From positions 62,001 to 126,000 of the forward strand of contig JBGCFQ010000003.1 of NCBI GenBank assembly GCA_045106985.1: a stretch of 64,000 bases of DNA. The letters are read 5' to 3'. The position numbers and the translations under genes were made by a program. Positions within the stretch are counted from its first letter, which is position 1. Each line of letters opens with the position of its first letter. The notes below the pieces were generated by a model, which was given only the letters and a program-made list of their open reading frames with translations, ran no database searches and was not told the DNA's origin. The DNA is from JAUIET01 sp045106985. GTDB lineage: Bacteria > Pseudomonadota > Gammaproteobacteria > Pseudomonadales > JAUIET01. Below, in pieces: positions 9,130-17,795 of the stretch.

Positions 9130-9152
9130 AAAGCTAGAGCCTACGCTCTAGC
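9128..9152 (-). terminator. Intrinsic terminator for the molybdopterin oxidoreductase gene
   Basis: Perfect 8-bp inverted repeat GCTAGAGC/GCTCTAGC (9133-9140, 9145-9152). Read on the minus strand it is followed by TTTTTA, so it terminates the leftward gene. The upstream arm lies inside the last codons of that gene. Confidence 0.75.
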
Positions 9153-11255
9153 AACCGTAACAGGCACACCATTAACCACGGCATTTCCACAGACCGGATC
9201 AATCAGGGATGTGGCAATAACATCATTCATACTAACGCCTGCATTATTTTGCGCAGTGCTAATTTCGCTTCTTTCACTACCGTGCCCGTAACCGTGCGGC
9301 ATACTAACCACGCCTGGCATCATGCTGGTGCATACTTCAACGGGCAGCTGTACTTTTCCAGCGCTCGTCTCTATAGACGCCATTGCTGCATCCTCAAGTC
9401 CAAACTGCTTAGCGTCATCAGGGTGCATCAGTAAGGTGCATCGATTAGCGCCTTTAATCAGCCGATGGTACTGATGCATCCAGGAGTTATTGCTGCGAAC
9501 ATGGCGTCGACCAATCAAGCTTAATGACTCTTCGGAATTTGAAGGCTTCGCTTCGCCCAATCGATCTTCTAAGCGTTTTAACTCGGCAGGCATAAGCTCA
9601 GGAATAATTTGAATGCGCTTGCCTGCTGTGGCTAGTCGCTCAGGCATAACGCTGCGCAACGGACCAAGATCCACACCTTCCGGCTTTTCCTTTAACTGAT
9701 CCAGGCTCAGGTCATAGGGACCATTCTGAAGATTGAAATCGACTATTTGATCGGGTGCTACGCTTTGTCGAGGCTCCTGTCCAAGCTTGCTTGCGAGTCG
9801 CTTGCCGAGCTCAGTGAAAATTTCCCAGTCGTGCAGGCTGTCTTCGGCCTTCTCAAATACGGCGGCTGAGTACTTGGCCGTGTTCCGCACAGCGAAGTGA
9901 TTAAAAATCAAATCGTAGTGGTCGTGCTCAAGCGGTGACGTTGGCGGCAAAATAACCGTAGCGTGTTGTGTGGTCTCATTAATATATGGGTCTACGCTGA
10001 CCATAAAATCAAGAGATTGAAGCGCCTCGCCAAGGTGTTGCCCCGAAGGCGTGGAAAGTACTGGGTTGCCAGCGATAGTCACCATAGACCGTATTTGCCC
10101 TTCGCCTGCGGTACAAATTTCTTCCACCATGCAGGCAACAGGTAATTCACCGCTGAATTCCGGCAAGCCTGACACGCGGCTTCTATGGCGGTCGAAATGA
10201 CCACCTTTGCCCATGCCGCCGGCAGCCCCGCCAATCATATCCACCGCTGGGCGGGTGAGCATCATGCCGCCCACTTCATCCATATTGCCTGTGAGTATGT
10301 TGATCACTTGTGTGAGCCACTGACACAAAGTACCAAACTCCTGAGTAGAGCACCCCATTCGCCCGTAACAAACAGCACGCTCTGCGGCGCAAAATTCTGC
10401 GGCCACGCGTTCTATGTCGTCAGCCGAAATACCAGTGAGTTCGCTGACGATTGATGGCGAAAAATCAGTAAACAGAGCGGGTAACTGATCAAGACCATCA
10501 GTAAAGGATGCAAGCCGGCCAGGCTTGTCCAGTGAATCGCGTACTATGACGTGCACAATTGATGCTAGAAAAGCAGCGTCTGTTCCCGGGCGTATAAACA
10601 AATGTTCGTCGGCGCGCTCTGCGGTTTCTGTGCGACGAGGGTCAAGTAGGCACAGCTTACCGCCGCGCGCCTGCAGCGCTTTGAGCCGTTTCGGAAAATT
10701 AGGTACAGTCATAATGCTGCCATTCGACGCCATAGGATTGGCACCTAACATAAGAAAATAGTCGCAGTTGTCGATGTCGGGAACGGGTACCATTAGCTGG
10801 TGCCCATAAAGCCAGTAAGCCATAAGCTGATGCGGCAACTGGTCAACAGAAGTAGCTGAAAAGCGATTTTGAGTGCGAATAAAGCTTAAAAATTGCGACG
10901 GATGAGTCATACAACCGTAGTTGTGCACGCTGGGGTTACCGCCGTAAACGCCAACTGCATTATTGCCATGGCGCGCCATAGTATCGGCCAGCTGGTCTAC
11001 GACCAATTCAAAAGCCTCATCCCAGGAAATCTCCTGCCACTGATCGCCGTCGCGTCGCACTGGCTTTCTTAATCGCTGCGGGTCATTGTGTATATCTTGC
11101 AGTGCGACGGCCTTGGGACAAATATGGCCTTGCGATAACGGGTCATCTTTGTCACCTTTTATGGCGACTATTTCGTTGTTTATCAGGTGAATGTCGAGCC
11201 CGCAAACAGCTTCGCAAAGATGGCAGGCGCGCTTTTTTATAATGGTGTCATTCAT
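9141..11255 (-). CDS. Molybdopterin-dependent oxidoreductase (DMSO reductase superfamily) with N-terminal 4Fe-4S site
   Basis: 704 residues with no Tat signal, so cytoplasmic. Cys11, Cys14, Cys18 and Cys46 give the C-x2-C-x3-C-x27-C ligand set for an N-terminal [4Fe-4S] cluster. Molybdopterin-binding features follow: GVYGGNPSVHNYG, LGANPMASNG, LDPRRTETAERAD, FIRPGTDAAF, and a C-terminal dinucleotide-binding domain (NNSWMHQYHR, LMHPDDAKQFGL, VSMPHGYGHG). It looks like a stand-alone member related to assimilatory formate dehydrogenase/nitrate reductase-like enzymes. In the loop where formate dehydrogenases have the Sec/Cys molybdenum ligand, this protein reads SATSVDQLPHQ, with Asp138 apparently in place. 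Substrate unknown. Confidence 0.88.
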   Translation of the reverse strand: MNDTIIKKRACHLCEAVCGLDIHLINNEIVAIKGDKDDPLSQGHICPKAVALQDIHNDPQRLRKPVRRDGDQWQEISWDEAFELVVDQLADTMARHGNNAVGVYGGNPSVHNYGCMTHPSQFLSFIRTQNRFSATSVDQLPHQLMAYWLYGHQLMVPVPDIDNCDYFLMLGANPMASNGSIMTVPNFPKRLKALQARGGKLCLLDPRRTETAERADEHLFIRPGTDAAFLASIVHVIVRDSLDKPGRLASFTDGLDQLPALFTDFSPSIVSELTGISADDIERVAAEFCAAERAVCYGRMGCSTQEFGTLCQWLTQVINILTGNMDEVGGMMLTRPAVDMIGGAAGGMGKGGHFDRHRSRVSGLPEFSGELPVACMVEEICTAGEGQIRSMVTIAGNPVLSTPSGQHLGEALQSLDFMVSVDPYINETTQHATVILPPTSPLEHDHYDLIFNHFAVRNTAKYSAAVFEKAEDSLHDWEIFTELGKRLASKLGQEPRQSVAPDQIVDFNLQNGPYDLSLDQLKEKPEGVDLGPLRSVMPERLATAGKRIQIIPELMPAELKRLEDRLGEAKPSNSEESLSLIGRRHVRSNNSWMHQYHRLIKGANRCTLLMHPDDAKQFGLEDAAMASIETSAGKVQLPVEVCTSMMPGVVSMPHGYGHGSERSEISTAQNNAGVSMNDVIATSLIDPVCGNAVVNGVPVTVARA

Positions 11256-11517
11256 ACTATGTGTTGCTCAAGCTAGTTGATCCAGGTGTGGCCGATTACA
11301 AGCGTTAACTGCATTCGTCTGCTGGGGTCGTAAACTACGTCTGTTAAAATACGACAGCTAATCTGTACACAATGTACCATCATTGCGGTCAGCTTCTCTA
11401 TGGCTCGTTGCAGGCCATCTTTACAAAGTTAAGGCCAATAGATCGCTTCGTCGGTTACTAGGCGGATGGCCGACTATAACCCTTAAACCTATCGCACGCT
11501 GTCGTACAATAACCGCC

Positions 11518-12396
11518 ATGGCAAAGACAAACGAAGCGAGCATCGGACCCTATGGCACGTCGGAGCTCAAGCGGCACATAAAGTCTGCATTGGCAATAAC
11601 AAGGCCTCAAGGACGTTTTCAGAAGAATCTGTACCGTTATATCGAATGGATATTCAACCCCCAGCTAATTGATGTGCAGAACCTGCCAGATAAACCCTGC
11701 CTGTTTGTGGGTAATCACTCATTGTTTGCGTTGGATGGAATGATTCTGGGGCCTGCAATGCTGGCCGAAACAGGGCGCTTCTTGCGACCAATGGGAGACC
11801 GATTCCTCTGGAACACCGTCACTGAGAATTTCATACTGTCGCAAGGCGGTGTGATTGGTGACCCGGAAGTATGCAGCGCCTTAATGAAAGATGGGCGAGA
11901 CCTGTTGGTTTATCCCGGTGGCGCGCATGAGGCAACTAAAACTCAAGAACAGCGTTATACCCTCCAATGGAAGCAACGCTGCGGCTTTGTCAAACTCGCC
12001 GCAGAGCACGGCTATTCCATAATGCCTGTGGCGATGGTTGGCCCCGATGAATTCTATGACCACCGTATAGAAGGTGAAGATCTTCTGAATACGCCTTTCG
12101 CCAGATTAGCCCAAGCCTTTGGCTTGCTTGATAGCAATATTCGCCCCGACATTATCCCCCCGATACCCAGCGGACTGTTTGGCAGTTTTTTGCCTAAACC
12201 TCAGCAGTGTTTTATCCAGTTTGGCAAACCAGTAGATCTCAGTCGCTACAAAGGCAAAGAGCTTAGCCGGCGTCAGCTGCAGAACGTGCGCAACAAAGTC
12301 TCGACCCAGCTGGAAGTCATGCTTGAAGAGCTCTTGATAGCGCGTGAGGAAAAGTGGGGCATAGAAAAGTTGATACGCAGCGCTTTCACCCGCTAG
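11518..12396 (+). CDS. LPLAT-superfamily acyltransferase (MGAT/DAGAT-like)
   Basis: 292 residues from ATG 11518. The frame extends back to 11383, but those 45 residues look non-coding (LRRLLGGWPTITLKPIARC), so the later start is preferred, although no clear ribosome-binding site is seen. Acyltransferase landmarks: VGNHSLFALDG (catalytic His with Asp six residues on), the GDRFLWN block, and YPGGAHEATK, matching the PGGxxE element of MGAT/DAGAT-like lysophospholipid acyltransferases rather than classical PlsC. It would transfer acyl chains to a glycerolipid at the membrane surface. The gene runs divergently from the molybdoenzyme gene. Confidence 0.8.
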   Translation: MAKTNEASIGPYGTSELKRHIKSALAITRPQGRFQKNLYRYIEWIFNPQLIDVQNLPDKPCLFVGNHSLFALDGMILGPAMLAETGRFLRPMGDRFLWNTVTENFILSQGGVIGDPEVCSALMKDGRDLLVYPGGAHEATKTQEQRYTLQWKQRCGFVKLAAEHGYSIMPVAMVGPDEFYDHRIEGEDLLNTPFARLAQAFGLLDSNIRPDIIPPIPSGLFGSFLPKPQQCFIQFGKPVDLSRYKGKELSRRQLQNVRNKVSTQLEVMLEELLIAREEKWGIEKLIRSAFTR

Positions 12397-12703
12397 CCCT
12401 CGTTATCAGTTAAGCCATTTTCGATTACTGTAAGTTGGGAGTGCACTCCTTAACGCGCCATTGCCGCGCAAGCATGTCTCCAATCTTATCCCTAGGCTGC
12501 CTGATCCACCGAGGTGCGAATGCCCAAGTGTCGTGCACTGTTTCCATGCACGATAATTACTCCATATATTCGGAGCTTATCTAAGTCGCTGATATAGATA
12601 GATATATTAGTTGGCCCGCATATTGCTATACTGTCTAGTGAGCTAAATGCGCTTCAAGCGATAACAGCTTCTTTTAAAATAGAAAACTCTGAGGATTATA
12701 TTG
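12397..12703 (+). promoter_or_regulatory. Gene-free leader of the TorF-type porin: extended -10 promoter and one hairpin
   Basis: No gene seen. A TGC-TATACT extended -10 element lies at 12624-12632, about 70 bases before the porin start, without a good -35. A 7-bp inverted repeat TCGTGCA/TGCACGA (12531-12537, 12547-12553) stands upstream, with no T-run, so it is more likely a regulatory site than a terminator. Confidence 0.45.
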
Positions 12704-13423
12704 ATGAACATTAAACAGCTATCTCTATCTACAGCGACCGCGGGTATGCTGTTAGCCGCATCAGCAGCGGTGCAAGCCGGTGAATGGTCTGCGAACGCGG
12801 CGGTGAGCAACAACTATATTTGGCGTGGTTTGACTCAAACCGAAAATGCCACTGTGGTTTCTGGTGGTATAGATTACGCCGCAGACAGTGGCTTTTATGT
12901 GGGTACCTGGGCTGCGAATGTTAGCTATGCGCCTGGTGATGTTTTCTCATTTGAGCATGACATCTATGCTGGCTATGCTTGGGACGTGGGAAGCATTAGT
13001 TATGACGTCGGCTATCTCTACTATAACTACGACAAAGAGGCAGAGATTGATTTCAGTGAAATTTATGGCTCAGTCGGCATAGGTGGCGTTACCTTAGGGC
13101 TCAACGTTTTAGTGCATACGGAAGCTGATGAACCGGCGGGTGCAGATTTCGGCGCTGGTGAAGCTATTTACGCCTACGCAGATTATGGCTTTGAAGTAAA
13201 AGAGGATGTGGAGCTGGGCTTTCACATTGGCTACCATGACGGCGACTTTAACGAGTTCTTCAACGGCGTTCCAGACAGCTATATTGATTACAATGTATCG
13301 CTGTCTAAAGACGGCTTCAGCTTTATGATTTCCGGCACTGATGTTGACGACGCGGGTCCCGACAATTTGGACAACGATGAGTTGAAATTTGTTGTGGGGT
13401 ATTCAGTAGACATTGAATTGTAA
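12704..13423 (+). CDS. TorF-family putative porin / outer-membrane beta-barrel
   Basis: 239 residues from ATG 12704 with GAGGA eight bases upstream. Signal peptide ending at VQAG (about residue 25), then the family opening EWSANAAVSNNYIWRGLTQT, repeated Tyr-rich amphipathic strands (DIYAGYAWDVGSISYDVGYLY), and a terminal aromatic-containing strand FVVGYSVDIEL. This matches the conserved family annotated as TorF putative porins. The product should be in the outer membrane; the solute is unknown. A hairpin terminator follows, so it is a single-gene unit. Confidence 0.85.
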   Translation: MNIKQLSLSTATAGMLLAASAAVQAGEWSANAAVSNNYIWRGLTQTENATVVSGGIDYAADSGFYVGTWAANVSYAPGDVFSFEHDIYAGYAWDVGSISYDVGYLYYNYDKEAEIDFSEIYGSVGIGGVTLGLNVLVHTEADEPAGADFGAGEAIYAYADYGFEVKEDVELGFHIGYHDGDFNEFFNGVPDSYIDYNVSLSKDGFSFMISGTDVDDAGPDNLDNDELKFVVGYSVDIEL

Positions 13424-13456
13424 GCGGTCTTTAGATAAACCGTTGGACGATTAGAG

Positions 13457-13480
13457 AAGCCGGCTTACGCCGGTTTTTCT
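13457..13480 (+). terminator. Intrinsic terminator after the porin gene
   Basis: Stem AAGCCGG/CCGGTTT (one G-U pair) around CTTACG, followed by TTTTTCTTTGT, 33 bases after the stop. Confidence 0.85.
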
Positions 13481-13520
13481 TTGTCTGGACGTGCATCGCA
13501 CTGATTTTCCATGGCCCATA

Positions 13521-13553
13521 AAAAACAAAAACCCCGTCTAAAAACAGACGAGG
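13521..13553 (-). terminator. Intrinsic terminator of the tmRNA gene
   Basis: On the minus strand, CCTCGTCT and AGACGGGG pair (8 bp with one G-U; 13546-13553 and 13532-13539) and are followed by TTTTTGTTTTT. It lies just beyond the CCA end of tmRNA. It may also stop rightward transcription from the porin gene. Confidence 0.85.
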
Positions 13554-13564
13554 TTTGCGTTTTT

Positions 13565-13922
13565 TGGTGGAGGCGGCGGGAATTGAACCCGCGTCCGTCA
13601 ATCCTTTGCTAAAGGCTCTACATGCATAGGTCCGTCGATTGATTTAGCTCATTACAGCCCGACGGGCAGGACGTAAATCGCGATTCTGATGAGTTTTTAA
13701 CAGCGCCGCCTCAGACGAGCTTTGCTTGCGATCCAGTTCTATATGACAGTTGCTTCCCGTTTACTGGCATCCAGTGGCAACTGCTAACAGGGTATTAAGC
13801 TGCTAGAGCGTAAGAATCGTCGTTTGCGACTATTCAATTACAGCTTTCGATTAACGAGATTCGCTGTCATCTCGGCATGCACCATATAGGTCAGTAATCC
13901 ACGTCGAATCCAGATCGCCCCC
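13565..13922 (-). ncRNA. ssrA: tmRNA (transfer-messenger RNA), tag ANDDSYALAA
   Basis: 358 nt. The 5' end GGGGGCG (13922 downward) pairs with CGCCTCC before the encoded ACCA end (13565), giving a 7-bp acceptor stem with G3-U, the usual alanine identity mark. The T-arm GGGTTCAATTCCC and the start GATCTGGATTCGACG are conserved. The resume codon GCA is at 13827-13825 and the tag open frame reads ANDDSYALAA, stopping with TAA at 13797-13795 (E. coli: ANDENYALAA). With SmpB it rescues stalled ribosomes and marks the nascent chain for ClpXP/FtsH-type proteases. smpB lies about 1.1 kb away on the same strand. Confidence 0.97.
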
Positions 13923-14116
13923 TTTGAACGCCTGTGAAGGCGTATTGCTTCGTTGCTTTCTGCTCTCAGTCAGTCACGTACTTTTATGTACGTTCTCTCC
14001 TTCGTTTGGAAAGCGTCGCGCACTATACCATTAACGGAGCCTGAGCATCCGTGTGATAGCGCACGTTTCTATTGTAGTCTATTCGACTGATTTCAGGCTG
14101 AATAGTTCGGTTGGGT

Positions 14117-14953
14117 CTACGCTTTTTGCGCGCTAACTAACCAGGTGGCGGTATTCAGCTTCACACCTGTAGCAGTGGCGAATGGCTCCAGCGCGGTTTG
14201 CAGAGCCTCGTGGATCTGCTTTATCGTTTCTTCGGATTGCTCTTTCAGTTGTGCGCTTACCGGTCCCATGCGGGTGCAGAAGCGAGCGGCGGCCTCGGCG
14301 TCCGTTCCAATGCCCATTGAATGTGACTGGGCTGAAATAACAATATCGCTAAATCCAGCTTTATCCAGAATGTTGCGTAAGCGATCTGGGTTTGCAAACG
14401 CGAACGGGCCTGGTGCTTCTGGATCCGGTGCTTCAGTTGGCTCTTGATTAGCGAGCATTAATGGCTTCACTACCTGCATGGGTACAGATATCCATTCATT
14501 CAGCGAAGGCGCTTGCCAGCAGATAAAGCACAGCCTGCCCCCTTGTCGAAGTGCGCCTTGGAGATTGTTAAATGCCGCTTGTGGGTCGGAGAAAAACATC
14601 ACTCCAAATCTCGACAGAATCAAATCAAATGAGTGTGCAAAGCTCATCGTTGAGGCATCTCCGAGCACAAAATCCAGGTCATGGCGGGCGTTCTTGCGAC
14701 TGCGTGCATGGGCCAACATGGGTTGTGATATATCCACCCCGCTAACTTTCAGGCCCAACTCCGCTAAAGCCAGGCTTGTGTCGCCGCAGCCACAACCCAC
14801 GTCTAGTGCCAGCTCACCAGCTTGCCCGTTCGCTTGAGATAAAAGCGACGCGCTGATCGGAGCCAGCATGGCATCCATTTGTTGTTGTTCGGCTACCCAG
14901 TTATCTCCGGCTTCACCATTCCAGAACTCAATTTGCTCTTGGTTATCTACCAT
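14117..14953 (-). CDS. Class I SAM-dependent methyltransferase
   Basis: 278 residues if started at the second ATG (14953), which has AAAGGCAGG upstream; the first in-frame ATG is at 14971. SAM-binding motif I LDVGCGCGDTSLAL near residue 55, acidic VSGVDIS after beta-2, DASTMSF (motif II) and LSRFGVMFF. This is the UbiE/Methyltransf_11-type fold acting in the cytoplasm on a small molecule. The C-terminal part (RLRNILDKAGFSDI) is typical of this broad group. The substrate is not deducible. It lies between tmRNA and smpB, facing the same way. Confidence 0.8.
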   Translation of the reverse strand: MVDNQEQIEFWNGEAGDNWVAEQQQMDAMLAPISASLLSQANGQAGELALDVGCGCGDTSLALAELGLKVSGVDISQPMLAHARSRKNARHDLDFVLGDASTMSFAHSFDLILSRFGVMFFSDPQAAFNNLQGALRQGGRLCFICWQAPSLNEWISVPMQVVKPLMLANQEPTEAPDPEAPGPFAFANPDRLRNILDKAGFSDIVISAQSHSMGIGTDAEAAARFCTRMGPVSAQLKEQSEETIKQIHEALQTALEPFATATGVKLNTATWLVSAQKA

Positions 14954-14989
14954 TACAGCCTGCCTTTCCATTCATCCACAGTTACCCAG

Positions 14990-15466
14990 CTAGCGATTGT
15001 CGGTGCGAACCGTTCTTTGCTTTTCCCGGGTCCAGTCTCTTTCCTTTTCGCTTGCGCGCTTGTCGAAGGCTTTTTTGCCTCTGGCTATAGCGATCTCACA
15101 TTTTACCAGGTGCTTTTTCCAATACAGAGAGGTTGCAACACAGGTGTAGCCGTCCCTTTCTGTGGCTTTTAGTATTTTCGCGATTTCGCGCTCATGCAAA
15201 AGTAGTTTGCGTGTACGCTTTGGTTCTACTTCCACATGTGTACTGGCACTTTGTAGCGGCTCTATCTGAGCCCCCAGCAGAAATACCTCTCCATCCTTAA
15301 GCAGAACATAGCTGTCCACCAATTGAACCTTGCCAGCACGCAACGATTTTACCTCCCAGCCTGTAAGTACTAGGCCGGCCTCAAAACGCTCATCCAGGGC
15401 AAAATCGTGCCGCGTGCGTTTATTCTGCGCAATCGTGTTGTTTACTTTTTTTGGCTTCTTACTCAT
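14990..15466 (-). CDS. smpB: SsrA-binding protein SmpB
   Basis: 158 residues. The start at 15466 (MSKKPKKVNN) is chosen because SmpB proteins begin with this Lys-rich segment; the 47 codons upstream in frame have no family match. Family marks: NKRTRHDF, ERFEAGLVLTGWEVKSLR, GKVQLVDSYV, LLGAQIEPL, RKLLLHEREI, and a basic tail (GKKAFDKRASEKERDW) that enters the mRNA channel of stalled ribosomes. It binds the tRNA-like part of tmRNA. The gene is divergent from the NSS transporter. Confidence 0.97.
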   Translation of the reverse strand: MSKKPKKVNNTIAQNKRTRHDFALDERFEAGLVLTGWEVKSLRAGKVQLVDSYVLLKDGEVFLLGAQIEPLQSASTHVEVEPKRTRKLLLHEREIAKILKATERDGYTCVATSLYWKKHLVKCEIAIARGKKAFDKRASEKERDWTREKQRTVRTDNR

Positions 15467-15601
15467 TGCATCATTATATAGCGAGGCGACCTTTGATGCA
15501 TGATCATAAATGCCGAAGCTAGGGGAGCTCTGGTTAAACAAGTAGGTTGCCGCGCGTGCTCTTGATACACTTGGTATCCGCTTTGTGGTTGTTGTACGCC
15601 T

Positions 15602-16960
15602 ATGCATAAAATTCCTGATCCAGTGGCCTGGCGCAGTGGTTGGACGTTCTGTCTGGTCATTACTGGTCTTACGGTTGGGTTGCAGCTGGTCTGGACCCTT
15701 CCGGCCCTGCTGTTGCGTTACGGCGGCACCAGTTTCCTGCTCGTTTATGTGGGCGCCATGGTTTTGTTTTCTGCGCCCCTGCTTGCAGTCGAAATTTGGT
15801 TGGGCCGGCGTGGTGCGGCCAATCCGATCAGTGCCATCAAGCTGCTTCAGGTGCGCACGGGTATTTCAAGCTTCTGGCGTTTGCTAGGACCCCTTCACAT
15901 AATAGTTAGTATTCTAGTGTTGTCTTACTTATGCGTGCTGGGCGGTTGGGCAATGAGCTATGGTCTGGACTCTTATCGCGGGGAGTTTCTTGGGCAAAAT
16001 GCTGACCATATGGTGAGTAAGTTGAGTTCCTTTCTGGAGCAATCCAATCAAATGGTTGGGCTGCTTAGTGTGTTCTTGCTTGCGGTGGCGTTTGTCTCCG
16101 CTGCAGGCGTAAAGCGCGGTTTGGGATTCGCGGCGCGATTAATTATGCCTGTATTGGTTTTGCTGCTATTTGTACTCGTTAGCCATAATTTGTCTGTTGG
16201 CTCGATCGAATTGCTAATTAATCATCAGAACATCACGCGCGATGCAGCAATGTCATCAGAAGGAATTTGGGCGGCAGTCAGCCTCGCGTTTTTCACCACG
16301 AGTGTTGGCTTGGGAGGTATTATGGCGTGTTCGGCTTACATGCCAGAGCACCAGAGCATTGGTGGTGCCGTGCTTGGTATTGTTTCGCTCACTATAGTTT
16401 TTGCTCTTTTAATCTCCCTGGCTGTATTGCCGGTCTTACTGCAGGCCAATGTTGAAATCGCACAGGGTGCACCCGCTTTGTTTCTTAACTTGCCTTTAGC
16501 CTTTGGGCTTAGTTTAAATGGCGACTATTATGGCGCTCTGCTTTATTTAGTCGTGGCGTTGATACTGGCGTGCAGCGCCCTGGTATTGCTTGAACCGATC
16601 GTATCCTGGCTCGAGCGCGCATTGATCATTCCGCGTTATGTGGCCTCGTTTGCCGGTTCTGGGCTGGTATGGTTAGTTGCTGTCGTTAGCGCGATGTCAT
16701 TTAATGAATGGTCAGAGTTCCATTTAGTCGCTGACCTAACACCTTTTGGTGTTGTAGAGCTGGTCACTGCTTACGTTTTAGTGCCGCTTTTAGTTGTTCT
16801 TAATGGTTGGTTGTTTGCCGCGTTACTTGGTTCACCACTCTACAGTAAGCGTTTTCCATTGTTGACTAGCTTGCTGGCAAGGCTGCACATTGCTTACCTT
16901 TCGCCACTTGTGGTGATAGGTTTGATATGGTTTTCGTTGCAGGGCAAGGTGTTTTTCTAA
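15602..16960 (+). CDS. Sodium:neurotransmitter symporter (NSS) family transporter
   Basis: 452 residues, almost all hydrophobic, with about eleven or twelve membrane helices. The N-terminal helix pair WRSGWTFCLVITGLTVGLQL ... FSAPLLAVEIWLGRRG is a degenerate form of the NSS signature (W-S-R-x-G-F ... GxGN-WRFP; family ExxxGQ). The EIWLGRRG segment replaces the usual ExxLGQ. It would couple sodium entry to amino-acid or amine uptake at the inner membrane. It sits two bases before ratA and likely forms the first gene of an NSS-ratA-rnfH transcript. Confidence 0.8.
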   Translation: MHKIPDPVAWRSGWTFCLVITGLTVGLQLVWTLPALLLRYGGTSFLLVYVGAMVLFSAPLLAVEIWLGRRGAANPISAIKLLQVRTGISSFWRLLGPLHIIVSILVLSYLCVLGGWAMSYGLDSYRGEFLGQNADHMVSKLSSFLEQSNQMVGLLSVFLLAVAFVSAAGVKRGLGFAARLIMPVLVLLLFVLVSHNLSVGSIELLINHQNITRDAAMSSEGIWAAVSLAFFTTSVGLGGIMACSAYMPEHQSIGGAVLGIVSLTIVFALLISLAVLPVLLQANVEIAQGAPALFLNLPLAFGLSLNGDYYGALLYLVVALILACSALVLLEPIVSWLERALIIPRYVASFAGSGLVWLVAVVSAMSFNEWSEFHLVADLTPFGVVELVTAYVLVPLLVVLNGWLFAALLGSPLYSKRFPLLTSLLARLHIAYLSPLVVIGLIWFSLQGKVFF

Positions 16961-16962
16961 TT

Positions 16963-17400
16963 ATGATCAGTATTGAACGCAGTGCAATTCTTCCCACCAC
17001 TGCTACAAAAATGTTTGATTTAATCAACGATGTCGCCTCGTACCCAAAGTACATGTCGGGTTGTGAAAGAGTTGAGGTGTTGGAGCAAAGCGCGACTAGC
17101 ATGGTGGCGCGTTTGCACGTACGCAAGGCTGGCTTGAGTCAAAGCTTTACTACGCGCAATGTTCTATCCCCTCCGAAAACAATTCAGCTTAATTTGGTAG
17201 AGGGGCCGTTTTCCAAATTTTCTGGCTTGTGGGAAATAACAGAATTGGGGGGTGAGGCCTGCAAAGTTGTGCTCAGTCTGGAGTTTGTAGTGAAAAGCAA
17301 ACTGGCGGCAAAGGCGCTGGAGCGCTTGTTTAAATCAGTGGCAGATGATTTGGTTGAAGCCGTTTCGCAGCGCGCCTTACAGCAACCCGCGCTAAAGTAA
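16963..17400 (+). CDS. ratA: RatA-type START/COQ10-domain protein
   Basis: 145 residues from ATG 16963 (MISIERSAILP), two bases after the transporter stop; an earlier in-frame ATG would overlap that gene. Family features: ATKMFDLINDVASYPKYMSGC, LHVRKAGLSQSFTTRN, LVEGPFSKFSGLW, and a C-terminal helix (ALERLFKSVADDLVEA). RatA/COQ10-like proteins have a lipid-binding START fold; E. coli RatA was described as associating with 50S subunits, and mitochondrial homologues bind ubiquinone. The conserved smpB-ratA-rnfH neighbourhood supports the name. Confidence 0.9.
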   Translation: MISIERSAILPTTATKMFDLINDVASYPKYMSGCERVEVLEQSATSMVARLHVRKAGLSQSFTTRNVLSPPKTIQLNLVEGPFSKFSGLWEITELGGEACKVVLSLEFVVKSKLAAKALERLFKSVADDLVEAVSQRALQQPALK

Positions 17401-17421
17401 CTATTTTGAGTAAGGAGTAAT

Positions 17422-17736
17422 ATGACAATTAGAGTTGAAGTGGCCTACGCCTTGCCCGAAGAGCAGCGCATAATTGCTTTGGATGTGGAGGTTGGAAGTA
17501 CCGCGATTGAGGCTGCTGAGCAGTCAGGAATATGTGAGCACTTCGCTGAAATTGACCTCTCAAGTACTAAGTTGGGTATTTTTGGAAAAGCAATTCCTAA
17601 GCCGAATGAGCACGTGTTAAAACAAGGCGACAGGGTAGAAATATATCGGCCGCTGATTATTGACCCAAAAGAATCTCGAAAAGAGCGCGCTGCAAAGGTA
17701 AAGGCTCAGAAAGCCGATGGTGCTGACGCGAGTTAA
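17422..17736 (+). CDS. rnfH: RnfH family protein (UPF0125, ubiquitin-like fold)
   Basis: 104 residues with a strong TAAGGAG ribosome-binding site. Short beta-grasp protein: IRVEVAYALPEEQRIIALDV, GSTAIEAAEQSGI, GIFGKAIPKPNEHVLKQGDRVEIYRPLIIDPKESRKERA. It always travels with ratA. The molecular role is unknown; the name comes from a gene near an rnf cluster elsewhere. Confidence 0.92.
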   Translation: MTIRVEVAYALPEEQRIIALDVEVGSTAIEAAEQSGICEHFAEIDLSSTKLGIFGKAIPKPNEHVLKQGDRVEIYRPLIIDPKESRKERAAKVKAQKADGADAS

Positions 17737-17795
17737 TGGGTTGCGAGAAGCCCCTGCCAAAACAATAAAGGTGGCTTCAATGACGACTGACGCTC

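Noticed and set aside
11277..11300. TGATCC near the molybdoenzyme/acyltransferase gap as a possible ECF promoter
   Set aside because: The next CGT-containing element is CGTT after 19 bases; spacing and -10 do not fit.
11383..11517. Upstream extension of the acyltransferase frame
   Set aside because: Residues look non-coding and lie before the region where family similarity starts.
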